Positions 46,231-54,791 of a stretch of 64,000 nucleotides of DNA are shown here, one piece after another. Below the pieces are notes generated by a model. The model had not been told where the DNA came from and made no database searches. It worked only from the letters and a program-made list of their open reading frames with translations. The position numbers and the translations under genes were made by a program. Position 1 is the stretch's first letter. Every line of letters begins with the position of its first letter. Source of the DNA: Synechococcus sp. PCC 7335 (GTDB lineage Bacteria > Cyanobacteriota > Cyanobacteriia > Phormidesmidales > Phormidesmidaceae); assembly GCF_000155595.1 (NCBI RefSeq), contig NZ_DS989904.1:3089720-3153719 (forward strand), in the 5' to 3' direction.

Positions 46231-46287
46231 GCTGCCAATTTTCTACCTCTAAAATCTTTCAAAAGTCGAACCTATTAAACAACGAGT

Positions 46288-47394
46288 TTAACCCTCAAGC
46301 TTTTCAGCAAATGCGGTTACCGGGTCAGGGCTATAGCGTTCACGAATGCGCTGAGCTGCTAGCACACCCATTGCCTGCCAATCGTGGCGACAAGACCAAG
46401 CTCTCTCTAGAGCCTCAGCAAGCGAGGCAACTGTTGGAGTTGCCAAAAATCCAGTGTCTCCCTCATCGACCCATTCGGGGTTACGACCACAGTTGGTCAC
46501 AATCGCAATGCGTCCACACATCATGGCTTCAGCGGTTACCATTGGCATTCCCTCATAGCGAGATGGCAGCAGCAGCGCATGGCTGTGACGCCAGATATCG
46601 AGGGGCGATGAAAAGCCACCAAAGCGAACCTGAGACTGTAGTCCGTACAGCGTAATGAGATCCTCTAGCTGGCGTTGATTGCCGTGATCTTGACCCCAAA
46701 AGGTAACTTCAACAGCGCGATCGCGCCACTGAGGTTGTTTTAACACTTCCAAGATGAGATCCTGTCCTTTTTGCCAGCAGCCGAGCCGAGCAACGCAGGC
46801 CAAACGCCAAGGCTGAGACGAGTCAGGCCAAGGTAGCGGCTCAGTTAGGCTAACCTTGAGAGGATTTTCTACAACCTGGGCCTGCGGTAGGGCAGCGGCC
46901 AAGTGAACTTCTAGGATGTCGCAATTTTCTTGCGAGACGAAATAGCATTGCTGAGCGTGTTGATAGGTCTGCCGGTAGCGCTCCAAGGCCTCGCCCTCGA
47001 TCCAGTTGCGCGTACTGGCAGAATGAACCAGGGTGGCGAACGGAATGCCCATTTGATGAGCAACGCTGCCGATACTGACATCGTCGGTGTGAGAGCCTGC
47101 AGAGATTAAAAAGAAGTCAGGTGAAAATTTCTGTAGCCACTGCTGATGGCGCTTTTGCCAGGGTAGTTCGCCCGTTAGCTTGTTGCGAACCTGATCGATG
47201 GGACCGTAGCGCCAAAAGATGTTACTGCCACGCGATCGCAAGTCTGCTAGTGGCGCAGGGCACCGCCACTGCCGCTGAAAGTTGATGCCGATAGTATGAC
47301 CTCTTCGCTGAAGCAGCTGAGCCGCCTCGGACCAGAGATATTCGCTGGCCCCCCAAGGAATGCCCGTCATCGCTGAGTAAAATCCGATTCTCAT
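46288..47394 (-). CDS. GT4-family glycosyltransferase (copy 2 of a tandem pair)
   Basis: 368 residues, GT-B fold. N-terminal domain begins MRIGFYSAMTGIPWGASEYLWS; the C-terminal domain has CVARLGCWQKGQDLILEVL (nucleotide-sugar side) and the ExxxxxxxE region in PSRYEGMPMVTAEAMMCGRI. Such enzymes retain the donor configuration. It closely resembles the next upstream gene through its whole length, so the two arose by duplication. The donor and acceptor are unknown. Confidence 0.88.
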   Translation of the reverse strand: MRIGFYSAMTGIPWGASEYLWSEAAQLLQRRGHTIGINFQRQWRCPAPLADLRSRGSNIFWRYGPIDQVRNKLTGELPWQKRHQQWLQKFSPDFFLISAGSHTDDVSIGSVAHQMGIPFATLVHSASTRNWIEGEALERYRQTYQHAQQCYFVSQENCDILEVHLAAALPQAQVVENPLKVSLTEPLPWPDSSQPWRLACVARLGCWQKGQDLILEVLKQPQWRDRAVEVTFWGQDHGNQRQLEDLITLYGLQSQVRFGGFSSPLDIWRHSHALLLPSRYEGMPMVTAEAMMCGRIAIVTNCGRNPEWVDEGDTGFLATPTVASLAEALERAWSCRHDWQAMGVLAAQRIRERYSPDPVTAFAEKLEG

Positions 47395-47404
47395 AGTTTT
47401 AGGA

Positions 47405-48547
47405 TTATGGCTTTAGGGGATAGAGTTTGTCTAGCTCAGTCATGAACTCGGCGATAGGATCGGCGCTATAGCGCTGCTGCAGCCGCTCAGCTGCCAGCCT
47501 TCCCATAGCCTGCCAGTCCTGTCGATGCTGCCAAGCTCGCTCTAGCGTAGCCTCTAAATCATCTACCGTAGGTGCCGCCGCTAAAAATCCGGTTTCGCCC
47601 TCATCGACCCACTCTGAATTGCGACCACAGTCGGTCACAATCGCGATGCGGCCACATAGCATCGCCTCAGCTGTGACCATTGGCATGCCTTCAAAACGCG
47701 ACGGCAAAAGCAGACCGTGACTTTGTGCCCAGATATCGGCGGGCGAGTGAGCATACCCCCCCAACTGGATCTTGTTACGAACGCCATACCAGTCAGCAAG
47801 GTCTTCAAGCTGGCGTTGATTGCCTTGATCCTTACCCCAAAAGACAATTTTGATAGGGCGATCGCGCCACTGCTCGCGACGCAGCACCTGTAGGATTAGA
47901 TCCTGCCCCTTAGAACGAAAGTGAATTCTGCCGACGCAAGCGAGCTGCCAGACCGGGTCGGGCTCAGTCCAAGGTAGGGGTGCCGCTGCCACTTTGAGGG
48001 GATTGTGGACTGTCTTAGCCTGTGGAATTTTGGCTGCTAGCAGCAGTTCCATGATGGTGTGATTGGCCTCTGAGACAAAAAAGCTACGGTTACCCCGGGT
48101 GTAGGCATTGCGATAGGTCTCGAGGTGGTGAATGGTGATCCAATCGTAGGTGCTAGCACAGTGTAGCAACGTAGCAAACGGAATACCGTAGCGCAAGCAG
48201 GCATTGGCGATACTGACATCATCTGTGTGATAGCTAATTGAGATCAGCACAAAATCTGGCCTGAACTGCCGCAACCACAGATCGTGATAGCGCTGCCCAA
48301 ACTGCAGCACCTTGTCGGTAAATCGCCTAGGCAGCCGGAGCAGTTCTGGGCCGGGCTGATTACGCCAAAATATAGAACCGCCCCGCTCCTGGATCTCAGC
48401 TAGCCGCGGTGGGGTTCTAGGAAACCACTGGTAGTTGACACCAATAGTGTGACCCTGCTGCTGTAGCACCAAAGCTGTCTGTGACCAGAGATATTCGGAA
48501 GCTCCCCAGGGTAGACCATCGACGGTTGAATAGATGCCTAATCTCAT
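47405..48547 (-). CDS. GT4-family glycosyltransferase (copy 1 of a tandem pair)
   Basis: 380 residues. Starts MRLGIYSTVDGLPWGASEYLWS and has CVGRIHFRSKGQDLILQVL and PSRFEGMPMVTAEAMLCGRI, each aligning with the downstream neighbour, which begins ten bases after this stop. Retaining GT-B glycosyltransferase; substrate unknown. Both copies share an unusual N-terminal PWGASEYLWS segment that may help recognise a common acceptor. Confidence 0.88.
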   Translation of the reverse strand: MRLGIYSTVDGLPWGASEYLWSQTALVLQQQGHTIGVNYQWFPRTPPRLAEIQERGGSIFWRNQPGPELLRLPRRFTDKVLQFGQRYHDLWLRQFRPDFVLISISYHTDDVSIANACLRYGIPFATLLHCASTYDWITIHHLETYRNAYTRGNRSFFVSEANHTIMELLLAAKIPQAKTVHNPLKVAAAPLPWTEPDPVWQLACVGRIHFRSKGQDLILQVLRREQWRDRPIKIVFWGKDQGNQRQLEDLADWYGVRNKIQLGGYAHSPADIWAQSHGLLLPSRFEGMPMVTAEAMLCGRIAIVTDCGRNSEWVDEGETGFLAAAPTVDDLEATLERAWQHRQDWQAMGRLAAERLQQRYSADPIAEFMTELDKLYPLKP

Positions 48548-48563
48548 ATGTCTAATCTCATTG

Positions 48564-50036
48564 TCAGCCCGCCTTGGCTAGAATTTTTCGCATTAGCTCA
48601 GGTTCAAACTGGCAAACTTGGTTTTTATCATAGTAGGCGCTTGCGTTCTGACGGCAGCGGCGCTGCCATGACCGATAGGTTTCCTTATCAGTGCATAGTT
48701 GCTCTATGGTGCGGCGCAGCGACTCGACATCGAGAAACTGATCATTGCAGCAAGCTAGATCTCTGGTGTAATAGCCGTTAGCCGTTTTGAGAAAAAAGGA
48801 AGGCAGCCCACTTGCTGCCGCAGTCACCGATGCGCCACTGAAAAGGCTGACGGCGATCGCGGCTCGACCAAAATCATCGGCTAAGCTCTGGTTCGTCGGC
48901 GAGATTTCACATCGTTTGGGAAACCGAGCTGCTAGCTGCTGCCACTGCCGACTATCCGTCGAGGCAGGATGAGGCCGAATGATAACCTTGTGTAGCGCAC
49001 TTGCCTCACACAGCAGTGTGACTAGCTCAATTAGGGCCGCTGTCTGCTCTTCTAGTCCATATAAGTGGTTGGCCCAGCGCGTAGACTGATCCAACACCAA
49101 CACGGTCCGCCGACTGAAATTATCGGATAAGTCCAGTATGGGGTCGAAAAGTGATCCTACAGGCACATAGTCTTCACAGACAGGGCTTCGCCCAGTTGCT
49201 TCAGCAAAAGCCGAATCCATCTCGCTGGACATTCGTTTGGAGCTGCTCCCAAAGCAAAGGTACTGATGAGCGATAATTGGCACATCTAAGCTATGTCCGA
49301 TGACTCCCTGCTGTAGCGTCACCGCTTTCTTCTGCCGCGCTAAGGCGGTATGGGCAACAGCACTACACAGCGGCAGCCAGTGACACCGCACTAGAGCAGT
49401 CTCAAACTCAATAAAAGGAGCCCACGCCTCCCACTCGATTAGCCGCGCTGCTGCCCATTCAAACTCTGGCAGGGCACTGGCCTGGATCTGGATACCATGC
49501 GGTGCTAGCAGCTGTTGGGCGTGGTTAAAATCAGCGTGAGCCCGGTGGCGCGACGTTCCTAGTTCAAAGCGCGCATCCAAGCGGCCAAGGCGCCCAGCGG
49601 GATCAAGAAAATGAAGCCTATCTAGAGCGACTGGCTCAACGACTGATTGTAATTGCTGCTTGATGCGATCGCTTGTTCCCTTGTGTAGCAAACAGAGGAC
49701 ACTAGCGCCTTGCTCCAGTAGGTTCTGCAGCAGGCGCACCACCAGCTTGTCTTCTTGCCGCCGCGTCCATAGCCAAATGCCGCAAAACAACACATCAACT
49801 CGGTAATGGCGCCTAGGCGCCAGTTCGCTCAGCGATTGAGCGGTGCGAGCTAACGTCGCTATTGGCGTCCATGGTGATGCTAGGACTTCAGCTTGGGGAC
49901 TTGTATCGAAGCTAACGTGCTTCTGAAGACTGTAGAAATAGTGTTGAAAATGAGGGGAAGCTTGATATAGCACAATCTGCGCCTTAGCAAAGGCTTCGGC
50001 AACACCTCGATTAGGAAAATTAAAGTTGGCTAGCAC
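48564..50036 (-). CDS. GT-B-fold polysaccharide biosynthesis protein, putative
   Basis: 490 residues starting at GTG. The first half shows Rossmann-like strands (YRVDVLFCGIWLWTRRQED, GASVLCLLHKGTSDR); the second has VTLQQGVIGHSLDVPIIA, YVPVGSLFDPILD and KVIIRPHPASTDSRQW, the HPxxxD-like pattern seen in Kdo, polysialic acid and CDP-glycerol type transferases, followed by AIAVSLFSGASVTAAASGLP. Given the NeuA and NeuB genes directly upstream in the operon, transfer of a CMP-activated nonulosonic acid is attractive but inferred. No recognised Pfam family can be named from reading alone. Confidence 0.6.
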   Translation of the reverse strand: MLANFNFPNRGVAEAFAKAQIVLYQASPHFQHYFYSLQKHVSFDTSPQAEVLASPWTPIATLARTAQSLSELAPRRHYRVDVLFCGIWLWTRRQEDKLVVRLLQNLLEQGASVLCLLHKGTSDRIKQQLQSVVEPVALDRLHFLDPAGRLGRLDARFELGTSRHRAHADFNHAQQLLAPHGIQIQASALPEFEWAAARLIEWEAWAPFIEFETALVRCHWLPLCSAVAHTALARQKKAVTLQQGVIGHSLDVPIIAHQYLCFGSSSKRMSSEMDSAFAEATGRSPVCEDYVPVGSLFDPILDLSDNFSRRTVLVLDQSTRWANHLYGLEEQTAALIELVTLLCEASALHKVIIRPHPASTDSRQWQQLAARFPKRCEISPTNQSLADDFGRAAIAVSLFSGASVTAAASGLPSFFLKTANGYYTRDLACCNDQFLDVESLRRTIEQLCTDKETYRSWQRRCRQNASAYYDKNQVCQFEPELMRKILAKAG

Positions 50037-50071
50037 GGTCGCAAAGACTCCACTCGCTCTAAAGATTCACA

Positions 50072-52321
50072 TCAAAGTTCAGATTGGGCCTCTAGTTTTT
50101 CTAGGGCGACCCAAAAACCTTCACCTTGATTCTTGTGTCCCTGCCAGATCTCGGGGATGAACGAGGCGGTTGAGTCCATTTGGTTGAGGGTTCTCGATAA
50201 AGCAAAAAAGTCGATTTCACCCTCTCCAATGGGCAGCCCTTCGCCATCAACGTCCTTGGCATCAGCGATGTGCATGTGAGCAGTGTAAGGGACGACCTGC
50301 TCGACAAACGCCTGAAATGACCAGTCGTGATGGTTGCAGGCGAGCTTTGAATGGGACACATCGAAGCAGATGCGGTAGCCGTTTGCCCTGCAGAAATCGG
50401 CAATATCTTGCGGGTTAAGAAAGAGATTGTGATACTGCTGTCCGCCAAAGTGCCATGGAAAAGGCGGCATAGTTTGGGGGATGATTTCGACCCCGGCTGC
50501 ATTCACCTCGGATAGGCTCTGAACCAGAGTGTCGTAGCGCTTTTGGCGTTGCGCTTCTGATAGAGGCGCATCAGTGGTGAATCCGCCGACGTTAGTCACG
50601 ATCAGCGGTCGTTCTGACTTAAAGAACGGCTTGATCTGCTGGGTGATGTCGACCACCTGCTGCAGGTATGCCACCGACTGGCGGCGGTAGGGTTCCTGTT
50701 CTGAGCACAGGTCTAAGACATGGTCATTAGCAAACAGCTCGGGGCTGTGAACTACCAGCCCTAAATCGTAGGTGTGGCTGAAGTACTGACTCAGTTCCTC
50801 CTCCATATCCTTATAGCTGAGGTGAAACTCCAGTAAGGATGGATTAGTTTTCGTCGCGATCGCACCAAAATCGTGATAGCGCACGGGAATACCCCAGGGC
50901 CGTTGAAAGCGATAAGACCGAGCCTGAACCTGCTCAGAGTGCAAGTCGCTCGGAAAGAAAAAGTCTCCTGCCTGTATTGATCGCTTAATCCGTAGACCGA
51001 TGAGTTCAGCCTTGCGATTGGGCTGTAGCCCCTGACCAGGACTTCTGACATCGATCATCTCAGCTGTGATCACATCCCCTGGTGCTAAGTCGCACTTAGT
51101 CACCAGACTCTTAGCCAAGGTTTCGCGATTCATGCTTTCACCTTGAGTCATCTGACGCGTGTCGGCCGACCCAAGGGCCGATTCAACCTGGCGAATTCCT
51201 GTCATCAGATCCTTGAATTCTTCTGGCAACAAACTGACCTTGTGGTCGTTCCCCTCGGATGTTTTATCGTCGGTTAGGTGTTTTTCAATGACCTTTGCAC
51301 CTTTGGCAACCGCTGCGATCGCCACATGCACCCCTCGCTCATGACCGGAATATCCTACCGGACAGTCTCCGAGCTCTTTTAATCGATCTAGATAGTTGAG
51401 CTGAACGTCTTTGAAGGGGGTTGGATAGGTAGAGTTGCAGTGCAGCAGTACATACAGACCTCCTAGCGACTTGAGCAAGCTGACTGTTTCCCTAATCTCT
51501 GTCTCAGTAGACATTCCAGTCGAACAAATGAGCGGCTTGCCCGTTTTGACGATCGCAGTGAGCAGGTCGTGGTTGGTCAGATCGGCCGAAGCGACCTTAT
51601 AAGCTGGCATGCCGTATCCCTCCAGCAGCTTCAAGCTTTCGGAATCCCAGGGCGTACAAAGCGGTAGAATACCCTGCTGCTTGCAGTAGTCAAATGCCTC
51701 GAACATCTCCTCAGTACTCAGCTGGAATCGGTTTAACAGATCTAGCGTGTACTGCGATCCGAGATCTTCACTAGCGTCCTCAGGATTGCCCCCATTGCGA
51801 TAGAGCGAGGCCAAGTGCCGCATCTGAAACTTGGCACAGTCAGCCCCTGCCGCAACCGCTGCATCAATGAGAACCTTAGCTCTATCCAAACTGCCATTGT
51901 GGTTGTTCCCAATTTCAGCAATCACAAACGCAGGTGACTGAGCGTTGATCACAAACTTACCAATCTGAATGCCTCCCGGACGGCTACGGGCGATCGCCAC
52001 TAGGCGGTGATTTCGATCTAGAAGGGGAATGAACTCGACTTGATCGGAGAAACCCGCTTGAATCTTGTCACGCGCTTCGTCGGCAAAACAATACTTGAAA
52101 TACTTATTCGAGACGTTAGCGATAGGCTGATTGAGATCAATCACCGTTTGGTTCACCAGCCAGCGGCGAAAATCGCCATCTGTGACAATACCTTCAAGGA
52201 TGCCGGATTCAGTGACCGAAAAGATAATTCTGCTTTTGTTGTCGCTGATCTTTTGCAGTCCGTTGACAATGCTGTCTTCTGAAAAAACAATGTACTTCTT
52301 GATATCTTTATCGATGATCAT
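50072..52321 (-). CDS. Fusion protein: CBS pair, NeuB-type nonulosonate synthase, SAF domain, xylose-isomerase-like TIM barrel
   Basis: 749 residues in four parts. Residues 1-115 form a CBS pair (GILEGIVTDGDFRRWL; HRLVAIARSRP). Residues 125-375 are a NeuB catalytic barrel: AEIGNNHNGS, CAKFQ, CTPWDSES, STGMS, LHCNSTYPTP, GYSGHERG and EKHLT. A SAF/antifreeze-like domain covers 400-460. Residues 468-745 form a second TIM barrel of the AP endonuclease 2/sugar isomerase family with E612, D654 (FDVSHS), H682/H684, E701-E702 and E724 (PEIWQG) as likely metal ligands. NeuB enzymes condense PEP with a 2-acylamino hexose to a nonulosonic acid. The C-terminal isomerase could prepare or epimerise the sugar. 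Which nonulosonate is made is undecided. Confidence 0.88.
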   Translation of the reverse strand: MIIDKDIKKYIVFSEDSIVNGLQKISDNKSRIIFSVTESGILEGIVTDGDFRRWLVNQTVIDLNQPIANVSNKYFKYCFADEARDKIQAGFSDQVEFIPLLDRNHRLVAIARSRPGGIQIGKFVINAQSPAFVIAEIGNNHNGSLDRAKVLIDAAVAAGADCAKFQMRHLASLYRNGGNPEDASEDLGSQYTLDLLNRFQLSTEEMFEAFDYCKQQGILPLCTPWDSESLKLLEGYGMPAYKVASADLTNHDLLTAIVKTGKPLICSTGMSTETEIRETVSLLKSLGGLYVLLHCNSTYPTPFKDVQLNYLDRLKELGDCPVGYSGHERGVHVAIAAVAKGAKVIEKHLTDDKTSEGNDHKVSLLPEEFKDLMTGIRQVESALGSADTRQMTQGESMNRETLAKSLVTKCDLAPGDVITAEMIDVRSPGQGLQPNRKAELIGLRIKRSIQAGDFFFPSDLHSEQVQARSYRFQRPWGIPVRYHDFGAIATKTNPSLLEFHLSYKDMEEELSQYFSHTYDLGLVVHSPELFANDHVLDLCSEQEPYRRQSVAYLQQVVDITQQIKPFFKSERPLIVTNVGGFTTDAPLSEAQRQKRYDTLVQSLSEVNAAGVEIIPQTMPPFPWHFGGQQYHNLFLNPQDIADFCRANGYRICFDVSHSKLACNHHDWSFQAFVEQVVPYTAHMHIADAKDVDGEGLPIGEGEIDFFALSRTLNQMDSTASFIPEIWQGHKNQGEGFWVALEKLEAQSEL

Positions 52322-52338
52322 GCTTCTAAGAATCTCCG

Positions 52339-53034
52339 CTAATTGTCACTCGTCAATAGCAATTCCAAAATTTTCCAATCCAGCAGAGAATCGATCTCCC
52401 AAGCTGCCTTTTCATCCATACAAAAGAGAGAAATTTTGCCTCCTAATCGATTTTTCAAAGTTTTCAATACCCAAGGCTTAAAGATATAAATTGAGCCGTT
52501 TTCAACATACTGAGGTGCTAGATCTTGACGGCGCTGCCTTTGCCGATAGTCATAATTAATTGAGACTACCTCACCTTCCTTCGCTTGCCACAGAAAACGA
52601 TGCGATGGCGATACTGATAGCAGAGAATCTGCGTCCGTAGTTTGCAATTGGTGAATGGCCTGATCAATATCGTCCCCACTTCGAACAGGCGAAGTACACT
52701 GCAAAAATACAATCAAATCGGGCTGAAAGTACCTGGCTTCGATTTCCTTAAGCGCATGAATAAGAGCAGATTCAGAAGAAGCGTTATCGCCTGCGATCGC
52801 CGCTGGGCGTTGAATGACCGTTGCCCCATACTGCTCAGCAACCTGCTTGATCTCAAGGTCATCGGTTGAGACAAATGCCCGATCTACTAGCTGCGACTCG
52901 CGGCAGTCCAAAATGGAATGAGCTACCAGAGGCAAGCCAGCAATAGGTCGCACATTCTTACGAGGAATTCCTTTAGAATTACCCCTAGCCGGAATCACTG
53001 CAGCGATGTTTAGAGAAGATGATTGATTATCCAC
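52339..53034 (-). CDS. Cytidylyltransferase, CMP-nonulosonate synthetase (NeuA type)
   Basis: 231 residues from a GTG start. The nucleotide-binding loop IPARGNSKGIPRKNV (about 14-28) is complete, followed by STDD, RPAAIAGDNASS and LQCTSPVRS, typical of NeuA/CMP-sialate-like synthetases. It activates the nonulosonic acid with CTP. It is the first gene of the leftward operon and lies 17 bases from the NeuB fusion, whose substrate it probably uses. The ending WEIDSLLDWKILELLL fits the short bacterial form with no second domain. Confidence 0.92.
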   Translation of the reverse strand: MDNQSSSLNIAAVIPARGNSKGIPRKNVRPIAGLPLVAHSILDCRESQLVDRAFVSTDDLEIKQVAEQYGATVIQRPAAIAGDNASSESALIHALKEIEARYFQPDLIVFLQCTSPVRSGDDIDQAIHQLQTTDADSLLSVSPSHRFLWQAKEGEVVSINYDYRQRQRRQDLAPQYVENGSIYIFKPWVLKTLKNRLGGKISLFCMDEKAAWEIDSLLDWKILELLLTSDN

Positions 53035-53247
53035 GTAAGTATGTTAGGGGCTGGCGATATTGGGCTACTTGGATTGCAAATCAGCAATCACCATGCGAGT
53101 TCTTGTGAGGCTAGTCAATCTGTCAGTATCCCTTGAATCAAATGACGCGATCGCCTCAACTGGCCTATATAGCACTTCATAATTACAGGTAAGTTTTGCC
53201 TCAAGCGCTCCAAATGCATATCTACCTTGTGAAACCTATTTTAGAAT

Positions 53248-53270
53248 CGTAGCTAAAAGTATTAGCTACG
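53248..53270. repeat. Hairpin, 9-bp stem
   Basis: CGTAGCTAA (53248-53256) pairs with TTAGCTACG (53262-53270) around AAGTA. No T-run follows; may be an operator or structured leader for the glycan genes. Confidence 0.55.
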
Positions 53271-53279
53271 AAGAAGCGC

Positions 53280-53309
53280 ACTGTATGGACTAATACTGTA
53301 TGGACTAAT
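53280..53309. repeat. Perfect tandem repeat, 15 bp x 2
   Basis: ACTGTATGGACTAAT occurs twice in direct succession about 250 bases from neuA and 305 bases from the GT2 gene. Confidence 0.9.
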
Positions 53310-53615
53310 TAGGCATAGAACTAATAGGTATAGATCGAAAAGGTATAAATCGATACGACATAGGCTAACACTTCACCACAGCAGCCTATTACAAGCATTC
53401 GTCTAACATTCGAGGTATGTGGACTAGCGACATTGCTGATAGTATCTGACACCATGAACCATCTCTGTACATGTCTATTTCCACTGGGTTTCTGAGAAAT
53501 TCATCATTTGGTAAAAATACGGCTCACGCAACTACTCATACTGAGTGTAACTAGGAAATAGGGTTAAGAATATTAACCAGCCTCATGTAGGAACTACGTA
53601 GGAATTGATAAGGCT

Positions 53616-54557
53616 ATGCCTTTAGCTTCAGTAATTGTCCCTGTGTACAATGGTGCACAAACAATTCATGCAACACTTGAATCAGTTTTTCAACAGACTG
53701 CCCAAGATTTTGAGCTAATTGTTATTGATGATGGCTCTACTGATTCGACGTTGGAAGTTGTTTCCAAGTTTGATGATCCCCGACTTAGAGTCTTTTCCTA
53801 TTGCAATGCAGGCGTCGCTACATCTCGCAATCGCGGAGTTGATCATGCCTCGGGTAAGTACATCTCGTTCATAGATGCAGACGATCTTTGGACACCGAAG
53901 AAACTCGCGCTTCAACTCGAAGCATTAGAAAGTACACCTGAGGCCGCGGTAGCCTACAGTTGGACGAACTACATCGATCAAGAGGGTCGCTTTATTGACA
54001 AAGCCCAGCGGGTCGACTTCAGTGGAGATGTCTATGCTGAGCTACTGCTTCGCGACTTTTTGGAAAGTGCTTCAAACGTGACCATCCGCCATCAGGTGTT
54101 TCTGGAGTTTGGTGGGTTTGACCTATCTCTGACAGGGGCTGCTGACTGGGACTTCTTTCTGCGCCTAGCAAAGCACTATTCCTTCGTTGCGGTACCTCAT
54201 CTGGGCGTCCTTTATCGACTTTTGAGCAGCTCGATGTCTGCCAACCTTGCCATTCAAGAGAAAGAGTGTCTTACGGTGCTCGACCGTGCGTATGAACAGG
54301 CACCGCCCGCCCTGCAGCCGCTTAAGCAGCGGAGTCTTGGCCAGCTTTATCAGTATCTAAGCTTCAAAGCGATGCATGGATCACTCCATCGACCAAAGGG
54401 GGCATCAGCATTGCATTATCTTTGGCAATCGCTAGCTCACAGCCCTCAAATAGCGATACAGCAGCCGCGCCTGACCTCAGTCCTCTTCCTGAAAATTCTA
54501 GCTGCTCTACTGCTACCGCGCCAGTCGCAGCAGTTAATCGACCAGCTTAGAGGCTAG
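53616..54557 (+). CDS. GT2-family glycosyltransferase
   Basis: 313 residues, GT-A fold. It opens ASVIVPVYNGAQTIHATLESV, has the nucleotide-binding IDDGSTD and the metal-binding DADD (88-91), then GGFDLSLTGAADWDFFLRLA with the catalytic-base region. Inverting transfer from a nucleotide sugar is expected. The C-terminal 80 residues are helical. AAGG precedes the ATG. First gene of the rightward glycan block; a 234-base gap before the next gene may hold another promoter. Confidence 0.9.
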   Translation: MPLASVIVPVYNGAQTIHATLESVFQQTAQDFELIVIDDGSTDSTLEVVSKFDDPRLRVFSYCNAGVATSRNRGVDHASGKYISFIDADDLWTPKKLALQLEALESTPEAAVAYSWTNYIDQEGRFIDKAQRVDFSGDVYAELLLRDFLESASNVTIRHQVFLEFGGFDLSLTGAADWDFFLRLAKHYSFVAVPHLGVLYRLLSSSMSANLAIQEKECLTVLDRAYEQAPPALQPLKQRSLGQLYQYLSFKAMHGSLHRPKGASALHYLWQSLAHSPQIAIQQPRLTSVLFLKILAALLLPRQSQQLIDQLRG

Positions 54558-54791
54558 ATTCAGTTGGTCGAGTGATTCTGGGTGTCTAAGCTGCATCATA
54601 TCTAGACTGTTCGACCACTTCATCGAATGATAGCTTAGGGCTAGATTTGAAATCGGTTTGGTTTGAAGACGCTGAGGGTAGCATCTTCGATACCATCATT
54701 AGTGGCGAAGACATAAAGCCTATGCATTAATCTTTGAGCTAGCTAAAGGTATGAAGATATCAACACTGCCCTCAGTCTGCGATCTAAGTGA

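Larger units (their letters stand above)
53035..53615. other. Divergent control region of the glycan cluster
   Basis: 581 bases between leftward neuA and the rightward GT2 gene, with no credible coding frame. It holds one HIP1-like site near 53147, a 9-bp-stem hairpin at 53248-53270, and a perfect 15-base tandem repeat at 53280-53309. The promoters of both transcription units should lie here. Confidence 0.55.
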
